Assembly (NCBI RefSeq): GCF_002270355.1
Contig: NZ_NJFZ01000008.1
Span: forward strand, 62,001-126,000
DNA length: 64,000 nucleotides
DNA from: Flectobacillus sp. BAB-3569
Lineage (GTDB): Bacteria > Bacteroidota > Bacteroidia > Cytophagales > Spirosomataceae
Direction of reading: 5' to 3'
Shown: positions 1-8,513 of the stretch, piece after piece
Numbering within the stretch: position 1 is the stretch's first letter
Layout: every line of letters begins with the position of its first letter
Notes under the pieces: generated by a model
What the model saw: only the letters and a program-made list of their open reading frames with translations
What the model was told of the DNA's origin: nothing
The model's database searches: none
Made by a program: the position numbers and the translations under genes

Positions 1-201
1 GCTCTACTATTTAACTTGCTAAGAAAAGAAAGGGTGATTTTTAAGGATGAGAGTTATCAGTCTAAAGAAAATATCTATAAAGCTATTCAAGTACTTACGG
101 GCTATAGCAAACAAAACTTAAAGGTAAAGATGAATTTGAAGGAATATGAAGATTCCGACAAAGTTGTAACCCAAAAAATTCTGAAAAGATTAATATATTG
201 A
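1..201 (+). CDS. C-terminal fragment of an unrecognised protein (starts before window)
   Basis: The reading frame is open to the left edge and ends at a TGA at 199-201, so only the last 66 residues are visible; the TTG at 16 is only one possible internal start. The fragment is charged and Lys-rich, with a helical stretch containing VLTGYSKQNL. Such short basic tails occur in regulatory or accessory proteins of Bacteroidota mobile elements, but I do not recognise a family. Position immediately upstream of the excisionase-like gene suggests it belongs to the same element. Function unknown. Confidence 0.45.
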   Translation, partial: ALLFNLLRKERVIFKDESYQSKENIYKAIQVLTGYSKQNLKVKMNLKEYEDSDKVVTQKILKRLIY

Positions 202-227
202 TAAACAGTTAGATAGAGTGACTTAGG

Positions 228-252
228 GGGCTACAACTTTTTAAAGTAGCCC
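228..252 (+). terminator. Hairpin after the truncated first gene
   Basis: GGGCTAC at 228-234 and GTAGCCC at 246-252 form a 7-bp stem around an AT-rich loop, 27 bases after the stop codon of the first gene. There is no clean T-run after it, so it is a weak terminator candidate. Confidence 0.4.
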
Positions 253-289
253 TACAACTCTATAAACAACCACAAAAAACCAATAAAAC

Positions 290-341
290 TTTGTGTCATC
301 GAAAGGGACAACGAACAATCCCCCTGAGTAGATGACACAAA
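290..341 (+). promoter_or_regulatory. 11-bp inverted repeat overlapping the start codon of the excisionase-like gene
   Basis: TTTGTGTCATC at 290-300 is the exact reverse complement of GATGACACAAA at 331-341. The right arm contains the ATG at 332 and the first base of the ATG at 341. Inside the 30-base loop GGG (305-307) can pair with CCC (from 320). In RNA the structure would bury the translation start; in DNA it could be an operator or a recombinase/Xis site. Its role is inferred. Confidence 0.5.
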
Positions 342-673
342 TGGAAATATCATCCAAATTAATCTTAGTAACTCCAGAAGAATTAGTATCTCTAATTCAA
401 CATTCCGTTCGCCAAGTCATTGCTGAGCAAACACCAAAATCTTTAGGAACAGCCGACAAGCCTTTGTCGATAGATGAAGCTTCTTCATTTTTAAATATTC
501 CGAAATCAACACTGTATCAATTTACTTCCGCTAGGAAAATTCCTTTTCAAAAAATTGGTAAGAAGATTCTTTTCTTCAAAGCAGACCTTATCCAGTGGGT
601 CGAGTCTGGTAAAAAGAAAACTCGAAAGGAAATCGAAGAAGAGGGTTTTGGTAAGAAAGGAGGCTTACGATGA
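332..673 (+). CDS. Excisionase-like helix-turn-helix DNA-binding protein
   Basis: A 113-residue protein with a MerR-like/excisionase-type HTH at about residues 44-92: PLSIDEASSFLNIPKSTLYQ is the typical opening, followed by the small wing KIGKKILFFKADLIQWVES. Proteins of this family act as recombination directionality factors or regulators in Bacteroidota integrative elements. The N-terminal 35 residues form a helix, as in other element-borne members. ATG 341 is an alternative start and gives 110 residues. The stop overlaps the next start (ATGA), so the two genes are translationally coupled. The start lies in the right arm of an inverted repeat. The C-terminus is very basic. No integrase is visible in the window, so the excision role is by family only. 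Confidence 0.75.
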   Translation: MTQMEISSKLILVTPEELVSLIQHSVRQVIAEQTPKSLGTADKPLSIDEASSFLNIPKSTLYQFTSARKIPFQKIGKKILFFKADLIQWVESGKKKTRKEIEEEGFGKKGGLR

Positions 674-1089
674 ATAATCCTCATAAGCAAGGAGATACTA
701 AAGCTTTTGTTTTGTATTGGGAGGAAGCATTTGCTCAAAGCTTTTTTCATGTAGAAAAACTACTTGATGCTAAATGTAAATATCTGGAAAAGCTAAGAAA
801 AATGCTTTTTGATGAAATGAAGGAAGATGTCTCTATGAGAATTAAAAATTTAGAGACAGAAATCAATCAAATCATTGGTCTATTGGATATGGTACAACTT
901 CTAAAGAGGGCGTATCTTGAAGAAACGGCACAAATCGCTTCACTTTTATCGAAACTAACGTGTGAAAAACAAGTGCTACTACTTCAAAATCAGGAGTTAA
1001 GGGAGCGTAATGATTTGCAAGATAATGTCATTAATCTACTTCTAAGTCGATGTTTTACAACCCTAAATGAAGAAAATAATGAATATTGA
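670..1089 (+). CDS. Coiled-coil protein of unknown function, mobile-element module
   Basis: A 139-residue protein whose ATG overlaps the stop of the excisionase-like gene by four bases. It is almost entirely predicted helix, with heptad-like stretches in the middle (MRIKNLETEINQIIGLLDMV) and near the end (EKQVLLLQNQELRERN). There is no signal peptide or membrane segment. Its 3' end overlaps the start of the ATPase gene by 23 bases, or by 11 if that gene starts at 1079. I recognise no family; the coupling on both sides suggests it works with the HTH protein or the ATPase. Confidence 0.7.
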   Translation: MNNPHKQGDTKAFVLYWEEAFAQSFFHVEKLLDAKCKYLEKLRKMLFDEMKEDVSMRIKNLETEINQIIGLLDMVQLLKRAYLEETAQIASLLSKLTCEKQVLLLQNQELRERNDLQDNVINLLLSRCFTTLNEENNEY

Positions 1090-2209
1090 TAAATATAAGC
1101 AATGCCTCAATCCTGAACAGATTAGCGGAGTAGTTCATGAAAAAGATAACCTTGCAAAGATTCTGGCAACACAGGAAAAGATACAATCTAATAGTTGTAA
1201 AACGATTGCATTTAGTTCTCCCATCATTACGTATAATGAAACAGGTATTATTTTTCCTAACACGATAAATATTATTCAAGGTAAAAAGGGTGTACACAAA
1301 TCAAGGTTAACGGAGATTTTTTGTGGATTGATGTTACAAAGAGATATTACCCAATCAGGCCATCGGTTTTTAGGTATGAAACGAAATGCAATGCAGAAAT
1401 CAGTTGTGCTATATGTCGATACAGAACGTAATATCAATGACCAATTTCCTTATGCTATTCAAAAAATCAAGCTACTTTCAGGCTATTCTATAGAAGATAA
1501 ACCCGAAAATTTAGATTACATATCGTTAATTGATATTCCTCGAAGTGAAAGGTTTGATACGTTAAATGAGTATATCAAAAGGTTTAGAACACGATATGAG
1601 ATATATAATCTCTTCATTGTGTTCGATGTCGTGACTGACTGCGTTGAGAACTTTAATGATGTAAGAGAAAGCCTTAGACTTGTTGACATGCTCAATGAAA
1701 CCATTAATACCTATAATGTTACTTTTCTTTGTGTAATTCATGAAAATCCCTCAGCAGGTAACGACAAAGGCCGTGGACATCTAGGTACGGAATTGAATAA
1801 TAAGGCTTCACAAGTTATACAAATAGGCTTTGAAAAAGATAATCAAGGAAACGATACAGACTTGATACGTTTAAAGTTCTTACACTCAAGAAATACTAAG
1901 AGGTTAGACCCAATTTACGTACAGTATTCAGAAGAATCAAAAGGGTTAGTCCTTGCTAGCAGTGACTTTATTAATGAAAAGCTAGCAATGAAGAAAAGTA
2001 AGGCACAGATAGCAGATATTCAAAATTGGCTTACAGACAACTTGAAAGATCCCAAAAGTAAAAAAGAGTTGATTGAGATGATTACGGAGGCTTTTGACTG
2101 TGGTTCAAGGATAGTTGAGGATAGGCTCAAGGAACTAGATGACAAGGGATTTATTGAACGATTTACAGTGGGGAAGAGTGCACATTACAAATTAATTATT
2201 CCATTTTAA
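1067..2209 (+). CDS. RepA/RecA-like AAA ATPase of a mobile element
   Basis: A 380-residue RecA-fold ATPase resembling the RepA/DnaB-like helicases of mobilisable plasmids and elements. The P-loop at residues 72-79 reads GKKGVHKS, where the Gly before the Lys is replaced by His; the Walker B strand is LFIVFD with Asp187. The motif KGRGHLGTEL at about residues 238-247 fits the substrate loop region of this family. The last ~70 residues look like a winged helix (SKKELIEMITEAFDCGSRIVE). ATG 1079 is a plausible alternative start. It probably serves element replication or initiation. The His-for-Gly change is unusual for P-loops generally, but I believe it recurs in Bacteroidota homologues. Confidence 0.75.
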   Translation: MKKIMNIDKYKQCLNPEQISGVVHEKDNLAKILATQEKIQSNSCKTIAFSSPIITYNETGIIFPNTINIIQGKKGVHKSRLTEIFCGLMLQRDITQSGHRFLGMKRNAMQKSVVLYVDTERNINDQFPYAIQKIKLLSGYSIEDKPENLDYISLIDIPRSERFDTLNEYIKRFRTRYEIYNLFIVFDVVTDCVENFNDVRESLRLVDMLNETINTYNVTFLCVIHENPSAGNDKGRGHLGTELNNKASQVIQIGFEKDNQGNDTDLIRLKFLHSRNTKRLDPIYVQYSEESKGLVLASSDFINEKLAMKKSKAQIADIQNWLTDNLKDPKSKKELIEMITEAFDCGSRIVEDRLKELDDKGFIERFTVGKSAHYKLIIPF

Positions 2210-2276
2210 CATGTTCGCACTCGCAAAGTCATATATATGGGTCTGCGAATGCGAGCGTATAAAAGCTCTCAATATT

Positions 2277-2465
2277 ATGTCTGATACAAATAAGTTTCCT
2301 CCGATGAATAGAACGGAGTTAGCTCGAAAATATAAGGTAAGTCTACCTACTTTTAATAAATGGCTTGGATTAATCTCAAATCTTGTTCTGATTGAAAATC
2401 AGAGGATATTTACCCCTAAGCAAGTGGAGTTAATCATAAACCATCTAGGGGAGCCCCCTGACTGA
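2277..2465 (+). CDS. Small HTH protein, mobile-element module
   Basis: The frame is open from ATG 2211, only one base after the ATPase stop, but the first 22 residues look non-conserved, with Cys and Trp-rich content. ATG 2277 gives a 62-residue protein beginning MSDTNKFPPMNRTELARKYK, which is a compact HTH (RTELARKYKVSLPTFNKWLG) followed by a short helix containing FTPKQVELIINHLG. This resembles the small DNA-binding proteins next to RepA-type ATPases. Its target may be the phased TTAA region directly downstream, but that is inference. Confidence 0.6.
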   Translation: MSDTNKFPPMNRTELARKYKVSLPTFNKWLGLISNLVLIENQRIFTPKQVELIINHLGEPPD

Positions 2466-2484
2466 CTCGAGTAAACAGCATGAA

Positions 2485-2597
2485 TTAACTTCAATTAATT
2501 CGAATTAACGCATATTAACCCTCGTTAACCCAAAGGTGGTTTTCGAGGGTTAATTATTTTTAAACCAGTAAGTTAATAACGATTAATCTAACATTAA
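2485..2597. repeat. Helically phased TTAA motifs
   Basis: TTAA occurs at 2485, 2495, 2505, 2515 and 2525, exactly 10 bases apart, mostly as ATTAA(C/T). A second run follows at 2573, 2583 and 2594. The region is the only noncoding gap inside the element module and sits just before the MobC-like gene. Such phasing is typical of intrinsically bent DNA or of a protein array on one helix face (iteron, oriT or operator). Confidence 0.6.
2514..2554 (+). promoter_or_regulatory. 11-bp perfect inverted repeat between HTH and MobC-like genes
   Basis: ATTAACCCTCG (2514-2524) pairs perfectly with CGAGGGTTAAT (2544-2554) around a 19-base loop, followed by ATTTTTA. It overlaps the end of the first phased TTAA run. 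It could be a terminator of the upstream genes, or an oriT/origin hairpin, as inverted repeats next to mobC are often part of transfer origins. Confidence 0.5.
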
Positions 2598-2600
2598 GCA

Positions 2601-3020
2601 ATGAACGAAATTAGAACAGGGAGAGCATTACAGTTGGAAGGACTCCAATATGCTACCAACAAAGTAACCTTAGGCTTCAAGTGTGAAGCTCGAACTAAAA
2701 TAGAATTGGCACAAGAGGCTCAGCAAATGGGAATGACTTTGAGCGAGTATGTAGACACTATCATATCAACCCGAAAGCAGCATACAAAATCAAACAACAA
2801 CTCTGAGTTGCAGACATTGTTATCTCAACAAAAAGCCGACCTTCATCATTTTAAAAGGAAAGTCGATTTTTATGAAAATGAGTTATTGCAAAACGCATTT
2901 CAACTGCGTAAAGGTCAGACTCTCGAATACAGAAATATCTATGGCGAGACCGTAAGTAAAACGATTACCCAGATTGAGGATATTTACACCATCTTATTAG
3001 ACACCGTTAAACTCTCGTAA
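2601..3020 (+). CDS. MobC-like ribbon-helix-helix mobilisation protein
   Basis: A 139-residue protein with an N-terminal ribbon-helix-helix: a beta strand VTLGFKCEA followed by two helices (TKIELAQEAQQMG, then TLSEYVDTIIS), residues about 22-58. The arrangement, including the LSEYV turn, is typical of MobC/plasmid mobilisation relaxosome proteins of Bacteroidota. A coiled-coil tail (residues 65-110) follows. MobC genes are normally followed by a MobB/MobA relaxase, but here only a one-TM peptide and then the caspase operon follow. A plain RHH regulator is the alternative. Confidence 0.65.
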   Translation: MNEIRTGRALQLEGLQYATNKVTLGFKCEARTKIELAQEAQQMGMTLSEYVDTIISTRKQHTKSNNNSELQTLLSQQKADLHHFKRKVDFYENELLQNAFQLRKGQTLEYRNIYGETVSKTITQIEDIYTILLDTVKLS

Positions 3021-3022
3021 TT

Positions 3023-3241
3023 ATGTTTGAAATAATTTCTAATCCGTTTGAAAATGTGGGCGAAGAGCTTTCTGGGATCGTAACTAAAGGTGTTGCAGAT
3101 ATTACATGTTCTTCTCCAACTAAGAAATCACAATTTAGGAATACTTTGATAGTCATGTTGATAATAATTGCAGGTTTAGGACTGTTAATTTGGGCTAACT
3201 TTTCTCCTAGAAAAGAGCAAAATATGGACGTTAAGGAGTAA
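3023..3241 (+). CDS. Small single-pass membrane protein
   Basis: A 72-residue protein starting two bases after the MobC-like stop. Residues about 42-60 (TLIVMLIIIAGLGLLIWANF) form one transmembrane helix, with a short charged tail after it. The N-terminal 40 residues are polar. Tight spacing puts it in the MobC-like transcription unit. No family recognised. Confidence 0.6.
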   Translation: MFEIISNPFENVGEELSGIVTKGVADITCSSPTKKSQFRNTLIVMLIIIAGLGLLIWANFSPRKEQNMDVKE

Positions 3242-3266
3242 TTATATTTATTCAATTGTGTAATAA

Positions 3267-3325
3267 ACCCATGTATAAAAGCCTGTTAAGTTCAAAGTAG
3301 CTGGATTTTATACATGGGTATTATT
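3267..3325 (+). terminator. Terminator/inverted repeat separating element module from caspase operon
   Basis: ACCCATGTATAAAA at 3267-3280 and TTTTATACATGGGT at 3306-3319 form a perfect 14-bp stem with a 25-base loop, followed by an AT-rich tract. It lies between the small membrane protein and the caspase gene, so the defence-like operon probably has its own promoter in 3320-3436, although I see no perfect TAnnTTTG box there. Confidence 0.6.
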
Positions 3326-3436
3326 TTGTCGTTAATTTGATATTGACCGAATAATAAATATTGAGTACTTAAAGTATATTTTTTCAACAAAACAGCATAA
3401 ATTAAAGAAGTTGAAATACTTTACCCCGTACTCTTC

Positions 3437-6400
3437 ATGGACTATGAAACGCTTAATACTGAAGGAAAACTATATGCCCTTCTAGTTGGTATTAATAATT
3501 ATCCTGTAGGTGTGTCGCCTTTACAAGGTTGTGTCAACGATGTTGAAGAGATGAATAAGCTCTTGAATAATTCTTTTCAAAGACTATCTCCTCAAATTGT
3601 TTCTCTAACTAACGAACAAGCTACCAGACAAAATATTATTGATGCTTTTCGTACACATCTTTGTCAAGCTACGATTAATGACTCTGTCCTTTTTTACTAC
3701 TCTGGACACGGTTCAAGAGAGAATGCACCCCAAGAATTTTGGAAAGAGTTCCCAACCCACAAAAATGAAACACTTGTATGTTATGACAGCCGACTCGCAG
3801 GAGGATTTGACTTAGCGGATAAAGAATTGGCAGTACTCATCAGCGAGGTTGCTAAACAAAACCCACATATTGTTGTTTGTTTGGATTGTTGTCATGCAGG
3901 TTCTGGAACGAGAGATTCCATAGATTTAGTACGTGTAAAGCAAGTAGAAAAAGAAGGTTCTCGACGTGGATTAGAGCAGTATATTGACGGTTTTTATTCA
4001 AAACAATTACAAAGTACTGGAAAAATAGATGTTCCTCTGTCTAAGCATATTTTGTTAGCCGCTTGTCAAGAAAACGAGCGAGCCTACGAAACGTCAGCTA
4101 ATAGAGGATTATTTACCTTAACTTTGCAAAACTGTTTAAAAGATGTCCAGTCACTTTCATATTCAGATTTGTTTAATCGAATAGCCGTTTACGTGAGGGA
4201 AAAGGAATCCCGTCAGCATCCTAATGTAGAGTTTCTGGGAGGTTTCAACCCTCATGTTTTATTTTTGACTGGTACAGAGACTGATAGAGTCGATACATTT
4301 CCTATAACGTACGATTCAGAAAGTCGTTCATGGAGGGCTCAAAGAGGAAATATTCATGGATTGGCCATTGAATATAATACGCCTGCTACTATCTGGATTT
4401 TTTCATCCAATACTACTTCATTTACCGAAAAGCATTTGTTTACAAAAGGAAAAATAACAGGTGTACAAATGCTTGATTCTATTGTTATACCAGAGGCAAC
4501 ATTGGATAATCAACAACAGTATGTAGGCGTGCTAATTGATGGGAACAAAAAATATGCGACTATTTACAGCGGCGTTCCAATAGACGACCTTTCTGTTTTA
4601 TCTGAATATTTGTGTGTAGAAAAAGCGTTTGCCGATTATTGGGTTTTACAATCAGGTAATCTCGTTCAAGTAATTCACAGAACTTCACAAAAAATCATTA
4701 TAGAAAAAGAGCATTTATTTGAAATAAATCAGGTTTTACGAGATATTGTTCGTTGGGAAAATATTAAACAATTAAATAACCCAAAATCAAGGTTGAGAAA
4801 AGAAGAAATTGAGTTCTCTTTGGCTGTTGAGGAGCAATCTTTTGTTGGAGATGATATTCAGTTGATTTTAGACCAAAATGAAAGTGGTGAAGTGATACCC
4901 AAACATTACACTCTTTCAGTAGCAAATAATGCTAAGGTTGAGCTTTATTTCAAAGTAATCTTTGTTTCCCCTCTTTATGGTATTATAGAATTGGGCAACT
5001 CAACTATTCCAGCTAACGAAACTGGGGTAATTGTTGAGAAGCGACTGGGCTTTTATAAAGAACAATATGCTGATAATGAGAGCAATTGCTTGTTTAAGTT
5101 AATAGTAAGTACAAAAGAAATAGATTTGTCTTTTTTTATACAGGAGAACTTTTCGATTAATAAAGATTATTCACAAACAAAATCTATTGAAGATTCACAA
5201 ATTAGAAGTGGTAAATTCTTAGATGAATTTGATCCTGAGACAAACCCTTCTTTTGACTGGATGGCTAAAGACCTAAAGCTAAGGTTAGTTAAAAACAATG
5301 CTACTATTGGAAAAGAAGATATTGTTTTGGCTGATGGTTCATTAATATTCAAAGCACATCAATCTTTTCAAGCAAAGGTTTCTCTATCATCTTTGTATCA
5401 TCCTTCAAGAGAAATTGGCAATGAGTCTTTGCTTAAAAGTTCTATCACTATCAATAGCCTTGCTATTCTAAATTTATCCCCTCAATCGAAGTCCGTTGAA
5501 CAAAAACAACAAATAGAGTTAGAAGAGATAGAAGGCGAAGTAAATGCTGATAACCCCTTAATTCTGGCAATTCAAAATCAAGAAATATTGCCAAATGAAA
5601 TAGTCCTCCCAGTGATGGTAAATGGAGACCAAGTTGTGGTAATTGGTTCAAGCAAAGCTTTGGGCAACAATGAAAGTGAGGTATATATTGAGCGATTGCC
5701 AGAAATAAATACAGGCGAAAAGAGAACAAAAAGCTTAGGAAGAGCGATTAAGTTCTGTTTAATGAAACTGGTTTTTAAAACTGCTCCAGAAAGTTATTTT
5801 GCTTTGAACTGGGTTGATTATGAGCAGACCAAGCCAGTAAGGACAAACCTTAATTTATCTCAAAAAATTACAGAAGCAAAGAACATAGTACTGTTTATCC
5901 ACGGCATTATTGGCGATACCGAGGGAATGATTCCTTTTGCTCAAAGGCTGGTTAAGCCAACTGAAGATAGTAAAGCGAAATATGATTTAGTTCTGACATT
6001 TGATTATGAATGCTTGAATACACCCATTGAGAAAATAGCAGAAAACCTTGCCATTGTACTTAGTGAACATGGTATTGATGGAAATACTGATAAAAAACTA
6101 ACGATTGTTACTCATTCTATGGGTGGATTAGTATCGAGAGTGTTGATAGAAAAGCTCGGAAAAGCCAGTCTTGTGAAAAAGCTGATTATGGCTGGTACTC
6201 CCAATGGAGGGTCATTATTTGGCAATGCTCCTTCATATATTTCTATGACGACTGATGTCCTTACCCTTGGATTGAGTTCTGCTTTGGTAGCTCCTTATTT
6301 AGCATGGGCTGGAGGATTGATTGTGGCATTAAAAAAGAGTAGTATGCTAACTGTCACTTTAGAGCAAATGAAACGCAATTCCGATTTAATTAATTCGCTG

Positions 6401-6700
6401 TATATTCAAAATGACCCTCACGTACCCTATTATATTTTAGCGGGTAATATTGACCTGTATAACCCTAACAGTGAAGAAGACTCCTGGTTCGACAAACTAT
6501 GCAAACGATTAGTGCTGGGCGTAGGAAATCTATTTCATGAAGGAAAACAGCATGACATTGCAGTGTACACCAAAGATATTATGAAAGTTAATTCTAACAG
6601 ACAGCCTCAAGTAACCTCCCAAGAGGTGGGTTGTCCACACATTTTTTATTTTGACGAACCTCAAAGTAAAGAAATACTATATCAATGGCTCGAAGTATAA
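3437..6700 (+). CDS. Caspase (C14) protease fused to an alpha/beta hydrolase
   Basis: A 1087-residue cytoplasmic protein. Residues 1-280 are a caspase/metacaspase domain: it opens LYALLVGINNYP, the catalytic His91 lies in YYSGHGS and Cys152 in LDCCHAG. A block beginning GNIHGLAIEYNTPATIW (from about residue 298) matches a beta-rich segment often found behind bacterial caspases. The middle (about 300-800) is beta-rich and not recognised. Residues about 810-1087 are an alpha/beta hydrolase of lipase/PGAP1 type: oxyanion strand VLFIHGIIGD, nucleophile Ser894 in THSMGG, probable Asp1040 in KQHDIAV and His1068 in CPHIFYF. No signal peptide or TM. It heads the seven-gene operon, 43 bases before the CHAT gene, and is the likely effector or executioner, possibly cleaved by the CHAT proteases. 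Both catalytic sites look intact. Confidence 0.85.
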   Translation: MDYETLNTEGKLYALLVGINNYPVGVSPLQGCVNDVEEMNKLLNNSFQRLSPQIVSLTNEQATRQNIIDAFRTHLCQATINDSVLFYYSGHGSRENAPQEFWKEFPTHKNETLVCYDSRLAGGFDLADKELAVLISEVAKQNPHIVVCLDCCHAGSGTRDSIDLVRVKQVEKEGSRRGLEQYIDGFYSKQLQSTGKIDVPLSKHILLAACQENERAYETSANRGLFTLTLQNCLKDVQSLSYSDLFNRIAVYVREKESRQHPNVEFLGGFNPHVLFLTGTETDRVDTFPITYDSESRSWRAQRGNIHGLAIEYNTPATIWIFSSNTTSFTEKHLFTKGKITGVQMLDSIVIPEATLDNQQQYVGVLIDGNKKYATIYSGVPIDDLSVLSEYLCVEKAFADYWVLQSGNLVQVIHRTSQKIIIEKEHLFEINQVLRDIVRWENIKQLNNPKSRLRKEEIEFSLAVEEQSFVGDDIQLILDQNESGEVIPKHYTLSVANNAKVELYFKVIFVSPLYGIIELGNSTIPANETGVIVEKRLGFYKEQYADNESNCLFKLIVSTKEIDLSFFIQENFSINKDYSQTKSIEDSQIRSGKFLDEFDPETNPSFDWMAKDLKLRLVKNNATIGKEDIVLADGSLIFKAHQSFQAKVSLSSLYHPSREIGNESLLKSSITINSLAILNLSPQSKSVEQKQQIELEEIEGEVNADNPLILAIQNQEILPNEIVLPVMVNGDQVVVIGSSKALGNNESEVYIERLPEINTGEKRTKSLGRAIKFCLMKLVFKTAPESYFALNWVDYEQTKPVRTNLNLSQKITEAKNIVLFIHGIIGDTEGMIPFAQRLVKPTEDSKAKYDLVLTFDYECLNTPIEKIAENLAIVLSEHGIDGNTDKKLTIVTHSMGGLVSRVLIEKLGKASLVKKLIMAGTPNGGSLFGNAPSYISMTTDVLTLGLSSALVAPYLAWAGGLIVALKKSSMLTVTLEQMKRNSDLINSLYIQNDPHVPYYILAGNIDLYNPNSEEDSWFDKLCKRLVLGVGNLFHEGKQHDIAVYTKDIMKVNSNRQPQVTSQEVGCPHIFYFDEPQSKEILYQWLEV

Positions 6701-6743
6701 TCCTTTTCAATGCTAGTGTTACCCTTGTTAACTAACTTAGCTT

Positions 6744-8513
6744 ATGGCAGACTTACCACTTTTTATAATATCCTTTGCAAACAATCCTCTAAATCCTCTT
6801 TCAAGCTTAAAGAAGGAAGAATTAGGGATAAAAAAAGTAATTGACGACCTTCAGTTATACGGTTGTGATATTGAAGTCGTATATCCAACGACTAGGGAAG
6901 AAATCGTTGATTTACTGAAAATAGAAACGAACCGAGAACGACTCTATCTGTTCAGTTATAGTGGTCATGCGGCTGGAGACCGCCTTGTCACAGAAGAAGA
7001 AACTACCTACGCACACGGCTTGGCAAATCTTTTGGCTGAGTGTAGAAACTTGCAATGTGTTGTGCTAAATGGTTGCTCTACCGAAAAACAAGTTTTCTTG
7101 ATACAAGAATCATTCAAGAAAACTAATATGACGACTCCTGCCATAGTAGCAACTTCGGCAAGTGTTGGGGATGAAATTGCTAAGGAGTTTAACATCCATT
7201 TCTTTCAACAGTTACTTACTTATGGGCATTTAATTGCTGATGCTTTTTCTTTGGCGATTGCCTTAATCAATACAAATACAAAACAACCAATTGTTCCTAT
7301 CAATCGTTTTTTGGACGAACAACCTCAGGATTTAGGGACATGGGGGCTATACACCATCAATGATGCCCCCATTCGTGTATTAGAAAGTATTCAAATAGGT
7401 TCTCAGAATAAGTACGAACCTAATATCCGACTTTTCAAAAGCTTGATCAGAGAATTAAGTAGTACCAACCCCGATGTAAGAAAACGCTATACTAACGATA
7501 GGGGTAATATTTTATCTATTCACCCCTATAAGCCGTTTATCTATCAAAGTTTTCCTTTACCTATCAGTAAAAGGCTACAACGCTTGGAATCATCTCAAAG
7601 CTCTAATGACAAGGCTCAAGGTACAATCTTCTACAATAAAATAGATCGTAATCGTCTGGGAGAGCTTACAAGAACAGCGCTGACCTTTTTAGATATTTTA
7701 GTAGCTTTTTCTCAAGCCGAACTATACGCATTACTTCAAAGTACCCCTGATGTGTTAAACCCCGATAGTAAAAAAACAGTATTCACTGCGATTACTAATC
7801 AAACACTTGGACGAACGGAGGTGTTGATAAGTCTTTTACACGTGATTCGCCTGAGTCCAAAGCCTTTATTTATAAGTGAATTAGCGAGCTTAATTACAGA
7901 AGAAGATACACGTCTGGAAGAATTGCTAGGCTTCTTTGAAAAGCTTGCTACTACAATCCCTACTATGAGCAATACACAAGCAGAAAGCTTAGTCGAATTA
8001 GCAGAATTAAGAATCGTAGGAATTTTTCAAAAATGTATGTTTCTAACAAACTATCATCTTACCTCGATTGATAATATTCAACTTAATCGTAAAAGATATG
8101 AAACAGCAAAGTACAGACATGAAGTGTTTTTCCAAAGATGGGGCATGGGAGTAGAACCCGCTCGTGATAGTGAGGTATTTACAGACTATTATCTTGATAA
8201 TGCCTCTATTATTTTACATAAAGAAACTGAATTAGACAACAGATGTCCGTATATCAATCTCAGTCCTTTTCTTATAGATGAGGTCTTATTTTCACCTAAA
8301 GCGAATATATCTAACATCATGGCATTAATGGGTCATAAACCTCATAACGACGAGTTTTCGTTCCGCTACCTCATCTATAGTAATAAAGAGAATGAAGGAA
8401 AAAGCCTTATTTATCAAGAAAATAAGAGCTTTGAACAAGATGTTGAATTTGAAAATATTGCTTTCAGTGAAATCCAAAACGAGTGGGAACATTTCTTTAA
8501 TCTACTAGCATAA
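6744..8513 (+). CDS. CHAT-domain protease, first copy
   Basis: A 589-residue protein whose first ~200 residues are a CHAT (caspase HetF associated with TPRs) domain: LFSYSGHAAGD carries catalytic His75, VVLNGCSTE carries Cys111, followed by the ATSASVGDEIAKEF segment and the FFQQLLTYGHLIADAFSLA helix typical of CHAT. Residues about 230-589 are an uncharacterised, mostly helical domain shared with the second copy, ending in a conserved block NLSPFLIDEV. No signal peptide, so cytoplasmic. The stop overlaps the start of the STAND gene (TAATG), so the two are coupled. By family it is a cysteine peptidase; the substrate is unknown, with the caspase-hydrolase an obvious candidate. Confidence 0.8.
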   Translation: MADLPLFIISFANNPLNPLSSLKKEELGIKKVIDDLQLYGCDIEVVYPTTREEIVDLLKIETNRERLYLFSYSGHAAGDRLVTEEETTYAHGLANLLAECRNLQCVVLNGCSTEKQVFLIQESFKKTNMTTPAIVATSASVGDEIAKEFNIHFFQQLLTYGHLIADAFSLAIALINTNTKQPIVPINRFLDEQPQDLGTWGLYTINDAPIRVLESIQIGSQNKYEPNIRLFKSLIRELSSTNPDVRKRYTNDRGNILSIHPYKPFIYQSFPLPISKRLQRLESSQSSNDKAQGTIFYNKIDRNRLGELTRTALTFLDILVAFSQAELYALLQSTPDVLNPDSKKTVFTAITNQTLGRTEVLISLLHVIRLSPKPLFISELASLITEEDTRLEELLGFFEKLATTIPTMSNTQAESLVELAELRIVGIFQKCMFLTNYHLTSIDNIQLNRKRYETAKYRHEVFFQRWGMGVEPARDSEVFTDYYLDNASIILHKETELDNRCPYINLSPFLIDEVLFSPKANISNIMALMGHKPHNDEFSFRYLIYSNKENEGKSLIYQENKSFEQDVEFENIAFSEIQNEWEHFFNLLA

